From the NCBI RefSeq assembly GCF_023556335.1, contig NZ_JAIKTS010000003.1, forward strand, positions 125,670 through 189,669: a stretch of DNA of 64,000 bases. The letters are read 5' to 3'. Below the pieces are notes generated by a model that ran no database searches, was not told the origin of the DNA, and saw only the letters and a program-made list of their open reading frames with translations. Below, piece after piece: positions 44,800-53,404 of this stretch. This DNA comes from Stenotrophomonas mori. GTDB lineage: Bacteria > Pseudomonadota > Gammaproteobacteria > Xanthomonadales > Xanthomonadaceae. The translations under genes were made by a program, and so were the position numbers. The first letter of the stretch is position 1. Every line of letters begins with the position of its first letter.

Positions 44800-46815
44800 A
44801 TGTACGGGCGACGCCAGCAGAAGAACCCGCAGGCCGAGGTCGAGCAGTTCCGGCGGCGTGCGGCGCTCGGCTTCCTCGGCGTGGTGCTGGGGCTGGGCGT
44901 GCTCGGGGCCTGGTACTTCAAGCTGCAGGTGCTCGACCACGACGTCTACGCCACCCGCTCGGAGGCCAACCGCATCAAGGCGCGGCCGGTGGTGCCGGGG
45001 CGCGGCCTGATCTACGACCGCAAGGGCCGCCTGCTGGCCGAGAACGTGCCGGCGTTCCGGCTCGATGTCACCCCCAACAAGGTCGAGGACATGGCCGCCA
45101 CGCTGGCCGGCCTGCGCACCCTGTTCGATCTCGACGACGAGGACATCGAGCGGTTCGAGCAGTCGCGCAAGGCGCGCCGCAGTTTCATCCCGGTGACCCT
45201 GAAACTGCGCGTCAGCGACGAGGAGATGGCCCGTTTCGCGGTGGACCGCTGGCGCTACCCGGGCGTGGAGCTGGAGCCCTACCTGACCCGCCGCTATCCC
45301 TATGGCGAGCTGCTCGCGCATGTCATCGGCTACGTCGGCCGGGTCGACGACAAGGACCTCAAGGAGCTGGGCGAGGGCAATGCCGCGCTGACCCATATCG
45401 GCAAGTCCGGGCTGGAGCGGTTCTACGAGCGCCAGCTGCGCGGGAAGGTCGGCTACGAGCAGGTGGAGACCAACGTGCAGGGGCGGGCGATCCGTACCGT
45501 CGGCCGGGTGCCGGCGCAGTCGGGCACCGACCTGCGCCTGTCCATCGATGTCGACCTGCAGCGGGCGATGGTGGAGGCCTTCACCGGCCAGGAGGGCTCG
45601 GCGGTGGCGATCGATCCGCGCAGCGGCGAGATCCTGGCCATGGTCAGCCTGCCGTCCTACGACCCGAACCTGTTCGTCAACGGCATCTCCCACGCGGACT
45701 TCAAGCGGCTCAACGAGAACCCGTCGCGGCCGCAGTTCAACCGGCTGGTGCTCGGCGGGGTCGCGCCCGGCTCCACGGTCAAGCCGTTCCTCGGCCTGGC
45801 CGGGCTGGACAGCGGCCTGCGGCGGCCGGAGGACAAGGTGCTGTCGCGGGGCATGTTCTACCTGCCGGGGGTGAGCCGCGGCTGGGGCGACGCCAACCGG
45901 GGCGGACATGGCTGGACCGACCTGCGTAAGTCGATCTCGCAGTCGGTGAACACCTACTACTACCAGCTCGGCACCGACATGGGAGTGGAGCGCTACGACC
46001 AGTACATGGGCGGCTATGGCTTCGGCACTCCCACCGGCATCGACCTGGCCGGCGAGATCGACGGCATCCTGCCGTCGCCGGCGGCCAAGGCCCGGCTGCG
46101 CAACGAGCGCTGGTATCCCGGCGACATGGTCAATGCCAGCATCGGCCAGGGACTGTGGAAGGTGACGCCGCTGCAGCTGGTGCGCGGCGCCGGCGGGCTG
46201 GCGTCCGGCCAGCTGCGCAGGCCGCACCTGGCGGTCGAGCAGCGCGTGGCGTTCGACCATGACTGGGCGCCCTTGCCGCAGCCGCCGGCCCGGCCGATCA
46301 GCCCCAATCCGGCCAACCTGCAGGCGGTGCGCGAAGGCATGATGGGCACGATGCAGCCTGGCGGCAGCGGCTGGCGCGTGGCCGCCGGCGCGCCGTACCG
46401 CATGGCCGGCAAGACCGGCACCGCACAGGTGGTCAGCCGCAAGGGCACGGCCGCGGTGAATCCGAAGAGCCTGCCGATGCACCTGCGCCACCGCGCGCTG
46501 TTCATCGGCTTCGCGCCGGCGGACGAGCCGCGGATCGCGATCGCGGTCGCGGTCGAGGGCGGAGGCTACGGCGGCGCCGCGGCGGCGCCGATCGCCCGCA
46601 AGGTGTTCGACGCCTGGCTGCTGGGCGTCACGCCCGGCGATGCCGACGACGCGCCGCCCGAGGGCGGAGGCGCGGCGGCCGGAAGCGCCCCGCCGGCCGC
46701 CGATGCCGGTACGCCGGACGCGCCGGAGGAGACGCTGCCGGCCACGGACACGGACACTGAAAGGGAAGCGGACACCGCGGCGCCGGCCGCAGTGCCGCCG
46801 GAGGAACGGCCGTGA
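44800..46815 (+). CDS. mrdA: Penicillin-binding protein 2
   Basis: 671-aa monofunctional class B transpeptidase of the elongasome. One membrane helix is at about residues 22-44, then the pedestal domain (PGRGLIYDRKGRLLAENVPA) and the transpeptidase domain: SxxK as STVK in GVAPGSTVKPF, SxN in SQSVNTYYY, and KTGT in MAGKTGTAQVV. The C-terminal 50 residues are a low-complexity Ala/Pro/Asp tail. It shares GTGA overlap with the first rodA. Partner of RodA in lateral-wall synthesis. Confidence 0.96.
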   Translation: MYGRRQQKNPQAEVEQFRRRAALGFLGVVLGLGVLGAWYFKLQVLDHDVYATRSEANRIKARPVVPGRGLIYDRKGRLLAENVPAFRLDVTPNKVEDMAATLAGLRTLFDLDDEDIERFEQSRKARRSFIPVTLKLRVSDEEMARFAVDRWRYPGVELEPYLTRRYPYGELLAHVIGYVGRVDDKDLKELGEGNAALTHIGKSGLERFYERQLRGKVGYEQVETNVQGRAIRTVGRVPAQSGTDLRLSIDVDLQRAMVEAFTGQEGSAVAIDPRSGEILAMVSLPSYDPNLFVNGISHADFKRLNENPSRPQFNRLVLGGVAPGSTVKPFLGLAGLDSGLRRPEDKVLSRGMFYLPGVSRGWGDANRGGHGWTDLRKSISQSVNTYYYQLGTDMGVERYDQYMGGYGFGTPTGIDLAGEIDGILPSPAAKARLRNERWYPGDMVNASIGQGLWKVTPLQLVRGAGGLASGQLRRPHLAVEQRVAFDHDWAPLPQPPARPISPNPANLQAVREGMMGTMQPGGSGWRVAAGAPYRMAGKTGTAQVVSRKGTAAVNPKSLPMHLRHRALFIGFAPADEPRIAIAVAVEGGGYGGAAAAPIARKVFDAWLLGVTPGDADDAPPEGGGAAAGSAPPAADAGTPDAPEETLPATDTDTEREADTAAPAAVPPEERP

Positions 46816-47924
46816 GGGATTTCCTGCGCTGGTTGCTGGAGATGGTGCAGCGGCTCGGCCGCGGCCTGGACTGGCCGCTGCTGTTCGCGCTGCTGGCGCT
46901 GATGGGCATGGGGCTGGCGGTGCTGGACAGCGCCGGCGGCGGCAGCCTGGTGATGGCGCAGGGGGTGCGCTTCGGCGTCGGCCTGCTGGCGATGTGGGTG
47001 ATCGCGCGCATGCCGATCCTGCGCATCCGTGCCTGGACGCCGATGATCTACGCGGTCTCGATGCTGCCGCTGCTGGCGGTGTTCGTGCTGGGCACCGGCA
47101 AGTACGGCCGGCAATGGCTGGACCTGAAGCTGTTCTACCTGCAGCCGGCCGAGCTGCTCAAGGTCAGCATGCCGATGATGGTGGCCTGGTACCTGCACCG
47201 GGTACCGCTGCCGCCGCGGATCCCCGCGGTGCTGGCGGCGGCGGTGATCATCGGGGTGCCGACCGCGCTGGTGATGCTGCAGCCGGACTTCGGCACCGCG
47301 GTGCTGATCGCCGCCAGCGGGGTCTTCGTGCTGTTGCTGGCGGGGCTGCCGTGGTGGTGGGTGGGCATGGGTGTGGGCGGGGTCGCGGCGGTCGCGCCGA
47401 TCGCCTGGTTCTGGCTGCTGATGCCCTATCAGAAGGACCGCATCCTGATGTTCCTGGACCCGGAGAGCGACGCGCTCGGCGCGGGCTGGAACATCATCCA
47501 GTCCAAGATCGCGATCGGCTCCGGCGGGCTCACCGGCAAGGGCTGGGGGCTGGGCTCGCAGTCGCACCTGAACTTCATTCCCGAGCAGACCACCGATTTC
47601 GCCTTCTCGGTGCTGAGCGAGGAGTTCGGCTGGACCGGCGTCGCGGTGGTGCTGGCGCTCTACCTGTTCGTGGTCGGGCGCTGCCTGTGGATCGCGGTGC
47701 AGTCGCGCGACGGCTACTCGCGGCTGGTGGCCGGCGCCATCGGCCTGTCGTTCTTCGTCTATGCGCTGGTCAACGGCGGCATGATCTCCGGGCTGTTGCC
47801 GGTGGTGGGGGTGCCGATGCCGCTGATCAGCTACGGCGGCACCGCGGCGGTGTCGCTGCTGGCCGGCTTCGGCCTGGTGATGGCCGCGCGCAGCCACAAC
47901 CCGGTGCACGGCGGCCATGGCTGA
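46812..47924 (+). CDS. rodA: RodA peptidoglycan polymerase (first copy)
   Basis: 370-aa SEDS glycosyltransferase with ten membrane helices. Conserved blocks are LGTGKYGRQWLDLKLFYLQPAELLK, MLQPDFGTAVLIAASG, the catalytic-Asp-region W...PYQKDRILMFLDPE, GSGGLTGKGWGLGSQ, and PEQTTDFAFSVLSEEFGW. The GTG start overlaps the mrdA stop. A second, very similar SEDS gene follows in tandem at 48050. Blocks here are listed in order rather than as one string. Confidence 0.94.
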   Translation: MRDFLRWLLEMVQRLGRGLDWPLLFALLALMGMGLAVLDSAGGGSLVMAQGVRFGVGLLAMWVIARMPILRIRAWTPMIYAVSMLPLLAVFVLGTGKYGRQWLDLKLFYLQPAELLKVSMPMMVAWYLHRVPLPPRIPAVLAAAVIIGVPTALVMLQPDFGTAVLIAASGVFVLLLAGLPWWWVGMGVGGVAAVAPIAWFWLLMPYQKDRILMFLDPESDALGAGWNIIQSKIAIGSGGLTGKGWGLGSQSHLNFIPEQTTDFAFSVLSEEFGWTGVAVVLALYLFVVGRCLWIAVQSRDGYSRLVAGAIGLSFFVYALVNGGMISGLLPVVGVPMPLISYGGTAAVSLLAGFGLVMAARSHNPVHGGHG

Positions 47925-48049
47925 GCCGTGCAAGGTTCGCGCAAGCCGCCGCCGCTAGGGTACCCGCCGCATCGCCGCCGGCGCTGCACGCGCAGCACGG
48001 CCTCCCCGGGCCGCTGCACGGATCGGCGACCGGGGCGCAGGGAGCGCGC

Positions 48050-49147
48050 ATGCGGGTCTATCCCTGGATCCTCCGCGGTGGCCGCGAGGTCTTCCGTACC
48101 CTCGACCTCCCACTGCTGGGTGCGCTGCTGGCGCTGATGGCGGTCGGGCTGGCGGTGCTGCACAGCATCGGCGGCCCGGTGCGCAGCCAGGCGCTGCACT
48201 TCGTGCTCGGGCTCGGCACCCTGTGGCTGCTGTCGCGGGTGGCGCTGCCGCGCCTGCGCGCGTGGACGCCGTGGCTGTACGCGGCGTCGATGCTGCCGCT
48301 GCTGGCGGTCTACGTGGTCGGCACCGGCAAGTACGGCCGGCGCTGGCTCAACCTGGGGCTGTTCTACCTGCAGCCGTCGGAGCTGCTCAAGCTGGGGCTG
48401 CCGTTGATGATCGCCTGGTACCTGCACCAGCGCCGGTTGCCGCCGTCGCCGCGCACGGTGGCGGTGTCGGCGCTGCTGATCGGCGTGCCGGCGGTGCTGA
48501 TCCTGCTGCAGCCCAACCTGGGGACCGCGACCCTGGTCACCGCCAGCGGGGTGTTCGCGCTGCTGCTGGCCGGGCTGCACTGGGGTTGGGTCGGCGCCGG
48601 GCTCGGCGGCCTGGCGGTGGCCGCGCCGCTGGCGTGGTTCGGGTTGCTGCGGCAATACCAGAAGGACCGGGTACTGACCTTCCTGGACCCGGCCGCCGAT
48701 GCGCTGGGCACAGGCTGGAACATCCTGCAGTCGCGCATCGCCATCGGTTCGGGCGGCTGGCAGGGGCGCGGGTGGGGGCGGGGCACCCAGGCCACCCTGG
48801 ATTTCCTGCCCGAATCGACCACCGATTTCGCGTTCTCGGTGCTGGCCGAGGAGTTCGGCTGGCTCGGGGTGGTGGCGCTGCTGCTGCTCTACCTGTTCGT
48901 GGTCGGGCGCTGCCTGTGGATCGCCGCGCAGGCCCGCGATACCCATTCGCGGCTGCTGGCGGGCAGCCTGGGCCTGGCGTTTTTCGTCTATGTGCTGGTC
49001 AACGGCGGCATGATCTCCGGGCTGTTGCCGGTGGTGGGGGTGCCGATGCCGCTGATCAGCTATGGCGGCACCGCGGCGGTGTCGCTGCTGGCCGGCTTCG
49101 GCCTGGTGATGGCGGTGCGCGCGCACCGGCCGGTGCATGCCGGTTGA
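48050..49147 (+). CDS. RodA-like SEDS protein (tandem second copy)
   Basis: 365-aa paralogue of the preceding gene, complete and full-length. It has the same blocks: GTGKYGRRWLNLGLFYLQPSEL, LLQPNLGTATLVTASG, QYQKDRVLTFLDPAAD, GSGGWQGRGWGRGTQ, PESTTDFAFSVLAEEFGW. The nucleotides 48994-49113 match 47765-47884 of rodA at 119 of 120 positions, far above the rest of the gene pair, suggesting gene conversion. The 125-bp gap between the copies shows no remnant gene. It may have a specialised role or simply add dosage. Confidence 0.9.
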   Translation: MRVYPWILRGGREVFRTLDLPLLGALLALMAVGLAVLHSIGGPVRSQALHFVLGLGTLWLLSRVALPRLRAWTPWLYAASMLPLLAVYVVGTGKYGRRWLNLGLFYLQPSELLKLGLPLMIAWYLHQRRLPPSPRTVAVSALLIGVPAVLILLQPNLGTATLVTASGVFALLLAGLHWGWVGAGLGGLAVAAPLAWFGLLRQYQKDRVLTFLDPAADALGTGWNILQSRIAIGSGGWQGRGWGRGTQATLDFLPESTTDFAFSVLAEEFGWLGVVALLLLYLFVVGRCLWIAAQARDTHSRLLAGSLGLAFFVYVLVNGGMISGLLPVVGVPMPLISYGGTAAVSLLAGFGLVMAVRAHRPVHAG

Positions 49148-49171
49148 AAGTGGGACGCCGGTTCGCGGAAT

Positions 49172-49213
49172 TTGATCTGGATCAAGTGCCGGCTGCGGCA
49201 ATCGGACGACAAT
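49172..49213 (+). promoter_or_regulatory. FNR-type box with class II promoter
   Basis: TTGAT-CTGG-ATCAA (49172-49185) is a perfect match to the FNR/Anr consensus TTGAT-N4-ATCAA. Its centre lies at 49178.5. A -10-like GACAAT is at 49208-49213, placing a start at about 49220, which puts the box centre at -41.5, the classical position for FNR-activated promoters. No protein gene starts near 49220; mltB begins at 49491 beyond a terminator. Confidence 0.65.
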
Positions 49214-49219
49214 CCCGCC

Positions 49220-49361
49220 CGCCGCAGCCGCCGGCCAGCGCGTTGGCCGGCATGGCCGGAATCCGTCGAACGGGCGTGGGGAGACGCCCGGCGACCGAAG
49301 GGTTCCGGTCCAGACAGCGGCCGCGTCCGTGGGATGGGGATGCGGCCGCTGTCTGATTTTT
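49220..49361 (+). ncRNA. Candidate anaerobically induced small RNA
   Basis: The predicted transcript of about 142 nt contains three stem-loops: 49230-49251 (8 bp, loop GCGCGT), 49271-49290 (7 bp, loop GGGGAG) and a 14-bp terminator stem at 49311-49355 ending in ATTTTT. G-rich GGGGA loop sequences recur in the last two hairpins. No plausible ORF with a Shine-Dalgarno lies inside. It has the architecture of FnrS of E. coli (FNR-dependent, about 120 nt, intrinsic terminator), though no sequence relationship is claimed. The transcript ends 129 bp before mltB. Confidence 0.5.
49311..49361 (+). terminator. Strong intrinsic terminator upstream of mltB
   Basis: CAGACAGCGGCCGC (49311-49324) and its exact complement (49342-49355) form a perfect 14-bp stem around a 17-nt loop, followed by A and five T residues. 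It either ends a short RNA made from the FNR promoter or acts as a read-through barrier after the rodA genes. Confidence 0.88.
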
Positions 49362-49490
49362 CCGGTGCCGCGCATTCAGTTTCCGTCGCGGCCGGTCCGC
49401 GTCCGGCGCGCGCTGCACCGAGGGGTCAATCCCTTTGGTATTCATGGTGTTATTGATGGAAATTCATCCGTAACCTGTTAGGCTTCGGCG

Positions 49491-50633
49491 ATGATCCGAC
49501 GCGTCCTGATGAGTTGCCTCAGTCTCGGCCTGGTCGCCTGCGCGACCCCGCCGCAGCCCCCCGTTCCCTCCCCGCAGACGGCGGAAACGCCGGTCGCTCC
49601 GCCGGCCGCCGCTGCGCCGGCCGAAGCGGTCCCGGAGCGCAAGCCCGACCTGGCGCCGGTGGACCTGACCCCGGTGCCGTTCGAGACCGCCCGCGCCACC
49701 TTCGTGCGCGATACCGCGGCGCGCTACGGAATCGACCCGGCCTACATCGAGGCGACGCTGGCGCAGGCGCAGATCCGCGCACCGATCATCGCCGCGATGG
49801 CGCGGCCGGCCGAGCGGGTGAAGCCCTGGAACGAGTACCGGCCGATGTTCATCAGCCAGGCGCGCATCGACGGCGGCAAGCGCTTCCTGGCCGAGCACCG
49901 CGCCGAGCTGCTGCGGGTGCAGGAGCGCACCGGCGTGCCGGCCGAGGTGATCGTGGCGATCATCGGCGTGGAGACCAGCTATGGCGCCAACACCGGCAAC
50001 CACCGGGTGCTGGACGCGCTGTACACGCTGGCGTTCAAGTACCCGCGCAGCGGCGATCCGGACAAGCTCGAGCGCGAGGTGCGCCGCGAGCTGTTCTTCC
50101 GCGACGAGCTGGCCAAGCTGTTCGAACTGGGTGCGCTGGAGAAGCTGGACATCACCACGCTCAAGGGCAGCTATGCCGGGGCCATGGGCATGGGCCAGTT
50201 CATGCCGTCCAGCTACCTGGACTATGCCGTGGACGGGAACGGCGACGGCCGCCGCGACCTGTTCAACAGCCATGACGACGTGTTCGCCTCCATCGCCAAC
50301 TACTTCGTGAAGAAGGGCGGCTGGGTGCGCGGCGGCACGGTGGCGGTGCCGGCCACCCTCGATGCCGGCCGCGACGAGCTCAACCCGGTCGACTGGACGC
50401 CGAACCTGGACATGCAGGCGTTGGCCGCGCTGGGCTACCGGCCGCAGATTCCGGTCCGCGCCGGCGGTGCCCTGGCCACGCCGATCACGCTGGAAGGCAG
50501 CGCTGGCAAGCAGTACTGGCTGGGCTTCCAGAACTACTACGCGATCACCCGCTACAACCTGTCCAAGATGTACGCGATGGCGGTCTTCCAGCTGTCGCAG
50601 GCGATCGCCGGCCGCGAGCTGCCGCCGGCATGA
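49491..50633 (+). CDS. mltB: Membrane-bound lytic murein transglycosylase B
   Basis: 380-aa lipoprotein that cleaves peptidoglycan glycan strands to 1,6-anhydro-muropeptides. The signal ends in LSLGLVACATPP (lipobox Cys about residue 17). The catalytic Glu is in VAIIGVETSYGANTGNHRVLD, broken as the family's motif; the segment GSYAGAMGMGQFMPSSYLDYAVDGNGDG (in order) confirms MltB. Its ATG is 130 bp after the terminator; possible promoter TTGATG (49453-49458), 17 bp, TGTTAG. It overlaps rlpA by ATGA. Confidence 0.93.
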   Translation: MIRRVLMSCLSLGLVACATPPQPPVPSPQTAETPVAPPAAAAPAEAVPERKPDLAPVDLTPVPFETARATFVRDTAARYGIDPAYIEATLAQAQIRAPIIAAMARPAERVKPWNEYRPMFISQARIDGGKRFLAEHRAELLRVQERTGVPAEVIVAIIGVETSYGANTGNHRVLDALYTLAFKYPRSGDPDKLEREVRRELFFRDELAKLFELGALEKLDITTLKGSYAGAMGMGQFMPSSYLDYAVDGNGDGRRDLFNSHDDVFASIANYFVKKGGWVRGGTVAVPATLDAGRDELNPVDWTPNLDMQALAALGYRPQIPVRAGGALATPITLEGSAGKQYWLGFQNYYAITRYNLSKMYAMAVFQLSQAIAGRELPPA

Positions 50634-51784
50634 CGGCCCGGTGGCTGGTCCCTGCAGTGGTCGTGCTCGGGCTGGCCGCCTGCAGCAGTGCGCCGTCTCG
50701 CTCCAAGGCACCGGCCGGCAGCGGCTCCGGCGCGGTGGCCGGGAGCAGCATGCAGGGCCGCGGCGGGCGCCCGCCGCACTGCCCGGAAGGGTCGCCCTAT
50801 GCCCAGGCGCAGGAAGATCCGAACACCCGCGGGCATTACCGTGCCGGCGGGCTGTACCGCCCCGGCGTGCGCGACAGCACCCCGGACCATGTGCCCGATG
50901 TCGACTGCATTCCCGAGCCGCTGGTCCGCGACGAGCCGCGCTCGGCGGTCGGCAACAAATCGCCCTACGTCGTGCTGGGCAAGGAATACCGGGTGATGGG
51001 CCGGGTCGACAACTATGTCGAGCGCGGTACCGCGTCCTACTACGGTGCCAAGTTCCACGGCCGCCTGACCTCCAACCGCGAGGTCTACGACATGTACCAG
51101 TTCACCGCCGCGCACAAGACCCTGCCGCTGCCCAGCTTCGCCCGTGTCACCAACCTGGACAACGGCGAATCGGTGGTGGTGCGGGTCAACGACCGCGGTC
51201 CATTCCACGAAGGCCGGGTGATCGACCTCAGCTATGCGGCGGCGGTACGCCTGGGCATCACCCAGCGCGGCACCGGGCGGGTCGAGGTGCGCGGCCTGAC
51301 CCCGGCGCAGGACGCGCTGCTGGCGTCGCGCGGCGAGCGCCGGGCCGCGCGCGGGCGCTCGCCGGACCCGTCGCCGGCGGCCCCCACGGCAGCGGCCCCC
51401 ACGGCAGCGGCGGCCCCGCCCAGCCGGATGGACCGCCTGGTCGAGGCCTTGCCGGCCGCGCCGGCCGCCGCCCAGGTGCAGGCCGCGGACGCGGCCGCGC
51501 CCACGGTGACCGTGCAGGCGCTGCCGGCGGAGACCCCGGCCACCGACACGCTGGGGGCGGTGCTGCTGCAGGTCGCCAGCTTCTCCAGCCGCGAAAACGC
51601 CACCCGCGCCCTGGGCCGGCTGAGTTCGGCGGGCATCCACGGCGGCATCCTCAGCGACGTGGTCGCCGGCGGCCGGACCCTGTGGCGCCTGCGGGTACCG
51701 GCCGACGACCTGGCCATGGCCGCGGAACTCGCGGGCCGCATCGCCGGTCTGGGACTGGGCAGTCCACAGATCGTCCGCGATTGA
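50630..51784 (+). CDS. rlpA: RlpA-family septal lytic transglycosylase with SPOR domain
   Basis: 384-aa lipoprotein (VLGLAACSSAPS). The RlpA double-psi beta-barrel is at about residues 125-220: GTASYYGAKFHGRLTSN, VVVRVNDRGPFHEGRVIDLSYAAA, with the catalytic Asp in NDRGPF and the His in FHG. A Pro/Ala linker (about 240-300) leads to a C-terminal SPOR domain (about 305-380, LLQVASFSSRENATRAL) that binds denuded septal glycan. RlpA acts on stem-peptide-free strands. It is coupled to mltB and 112 bp before dacC. Confidence 0.92.
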   Translation: MTARWLVPAVVVLGLAACSSAPSRSKAPAGSGSGAVAGSSMQGRGGRPPHCPEGSPYAQAQEDPNTRGHYRAGGLYRPGVRDSTPDHVPDVDCIPEPLVRDEPRSAVGNKSPYVVLGKEYRVMGRVDNYVERGTASYYGAKFHGRLTSNREVYDMYQFTAAHKTLPLPSFARVTNLDNGESVVVRVNDRGPFHEGRVIDLSYAAAVRLGITQRGTGRVEVRGLTPAQDALLASRGERRAARGRSPDPSPAAPTAAAPTAAAAPPSRMDRLVEALPAAPAAAQVQAADAAAPTVTVQALPAETPATDTLGAVLLQVASFSSRENATRALGRLSSAGIHGGILSDVVAGGRTLWRLRVPADDLAMAAELAGRIAGLGLGSPQIVRD

Positions 51785-51896
51785 GGCTCCCGCGATGCCG
51801 CCGGGCGGCCCGCGCTCTGCGGCGGCCGGCCCTCGCCCTACAATGCATGCAGTGACCGCCCTTACTTTTCCTTGTCACGACAGGAACCGCTTTCCA

Positions 51897-53102
51897 ATGA
51901 AATTCCGTTTTGCCGCCGCCGCCCTGGCCACCACCTTCGCCATCGGCCTGGCCTCCGCCCAGTCTCCCGCTCCGGCTCCCGCCCCGGCGGCCCCCGCGGC
52001 ACCGGCGCAGGTGTCGATCCCGCCGGCCCCGGCGCCGTCCACCTCCACCGCCTGGGTGCTTATGGACTATGCCTCAGGCCAGGTGCTCGCCGGCGAGAAC
52101 GTCCACCTGCCGGTGCCGCCGGCCAGCATCACCAAGGTGATGACCTCCTACGTGCTGGCCGCCGAGAGCCGCAACGGCAAGATCTCGCCCGACGACCAGG
52201 TGATGATGAGCGAGCGCGCCTGGCGCGAGGGCGGCGCCGGCACCGACGGCAGCTACAGCGGCTTCCCGGTCAACAAGACCGCGCGCCTGGAGGACATGGA
52301 AAAAGGCATGGCGGTGCAGTCGGGCAACGATGCCGCCATCGCCCTGGCCGAGCATGCCGCCGGCAGCCAGGAGGTGTTCGCCGAGCTGATGAACAGCTAC
52401 GCCGCCAGACTGGGCATGAAGGACTCGCACTTCGTCAACGCCCATGGCCTGACCGCCGAGGGCCACCTGTCCAGCGCCTACGATCTGGCGCTGCTCGGCC
52501 GCGCCTTCGTGCGCGACTATCCCGAGACCTATGCCTACAACAAGATCAAGGAATTCACCGTAGGCAACATCACCCAGCCCAACCGCAACCAGCTGCTGTG
52601 GCGCGACCCCAGTGTGGACGGCATCAAGACCGGCCACACCTCGGCCGCGGGCTACTGCCTGATGAGCTCGGCCCAGCGCGGCGACCAGCGCCTGATCGCG
52701 GTGCTGATGGGCGGCGCGTCGGAAAAACAGCGGGCCAACGACAGCCTGGCGCTGTTGAACTGGGGGTTCCGTTTCTTCGAGACCCATCGCCTGTACGAGG
52801 CCGGCAAGGCCGTGACCGCGCAGCACGTATGGAAGGGCGCCTCCCGCGAAGTACAGCTGGGGGTGGCCGAACCGCTGCTGGTCAGCGTGCCGCGCGGCCG
52901 CTACGCCGACCTCAAGCCGAGCATGGACCTGCCCAAGCAGCTGGTGGCGCCGATCACCGCCGGCCAGCAGATCGGTACGGTCAAGGTGGCGCTGGACGGC
53001 AAGATCATCGCCGAGGCGCCGCTGGTGGCGGTGCAGGCGGTCGAGGAGGGTGGTTTCTTCAGGCGGCTGTGGGACGCCTTCATGATGTGGTGGAAGTCCT
53101 GA
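51897..53102 (+). CDS. dacC: D-alanyl-D-alanine carboxypeptidase (PBP5/PBP6 type)
   Basis: 401-aa low-molecular-weight PBP that removes terminal D-Ala from peptidoglycan pentapeptides. It has a Sec signal (AAAALATTFAIGLASA), SxxK in PASITKVMTSY, SxN in VQSGNDAAIALAEH, KTG in DGIKTGHTSAAGYC, the PBP5-type C-terminal beta domain (about 300-375) and an amphipathic membrane-anchoring tail FFRRLWDAFMMWWKS. An insertion with a long N-terminal Pro/Ala linker (about 22-50) is unusual. The symbol dacC is by family resemblance and could equally be dacA. Confidence 0.93.
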   Translation: MKFRFAAAALATTFAIGLASAQSPAPAPAPAAPAAPAQVSIPPAPAPSTSTAWVLMDYASGQVLAGENVHLPVPPASITKVMTSYVLAAESRNGKISPDDQVMMSERAWREGGAGTDGSYSGFPVNKTARLEDMEKGMAVQSGNDAAIALAEHAAGSQEVFAELMNSYAARLGMKDSHFVNAHGLTAEGHLSSAYDLALLGRAFVRDYPETYAYNKIKEFTVGNITQPNRNQLLWRDPSVDGIKTGHTSAAGYCLMSSAQRGDQRLIAVLMGGASEKQRANDSLALLNWGFRFFETHRLYEAGKAVTAQHVWKGASREVQLGVAEPLLVSVPRGRYADLKPSMDLPKQLVAPITAGQQIGTVKVALDGKIIAEAPLVAVQAVEEGGFFRRLWDAFMMWWKS

Positions 53103-53135
53103 CCCGACGGCGGATTCCCGCCTCCCGCGACCCAC

Positions 53136-53163
53136 GGAAAGCCGGCGCCTGCGCCGGCTTTCC
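53136..53163. terminator. Intrinsic terminator after dacC
   Basis: GGAAAGCCGGCGC (53136-53148) and its exact complement (53151-53163) are separated by two bases, giving a 13-bp stem whose descending arm ends in TTTCC. It lies 34 bp after the dacC stop. The rest of 53164-53404, before the next gene, shows an AT-rich patch near 53301-53320 and nothing else I can name. Confidence 0.75.
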
Positions 53164-53404
53164 GCTGTCTGCGGCCAGGGGTCGCGGGCCGAATCAGCGG
53201 GCCGCGCCGAGGGGCGCGAGAACGGCCGGGGGCGCTGTCGCGGATTCCCGTTTCGCGGCACTGGACAAGCTTGCGCGAGGTGAAGGGCACTCGTTGTGCT
53301 GCGCCACAAAATTTCGTGAAGAGTGTGTGATGAGGTCGCGCATCTCCCGCCACGGCTGGGCGTCCCGGCCGCGGCTCATGCCCGCGTACCGGAACAGGGG
53401 AAAC

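Noticed and set aside
49220..49361. Rsm/CsrA-titrating RNA as a firm call
   Set aside because: GGA-containing loops are present but few and not in the canonical ANGGA form, so only a generic sRNA call is justified.
49172..49456. Plus-strand ORF spanning the FNR box and terminator
   Set aside because: No Shine-Dalgarno, low-complexity composition, and it runs through a perfect terminator hairpin; a non-coding transcript fits better.
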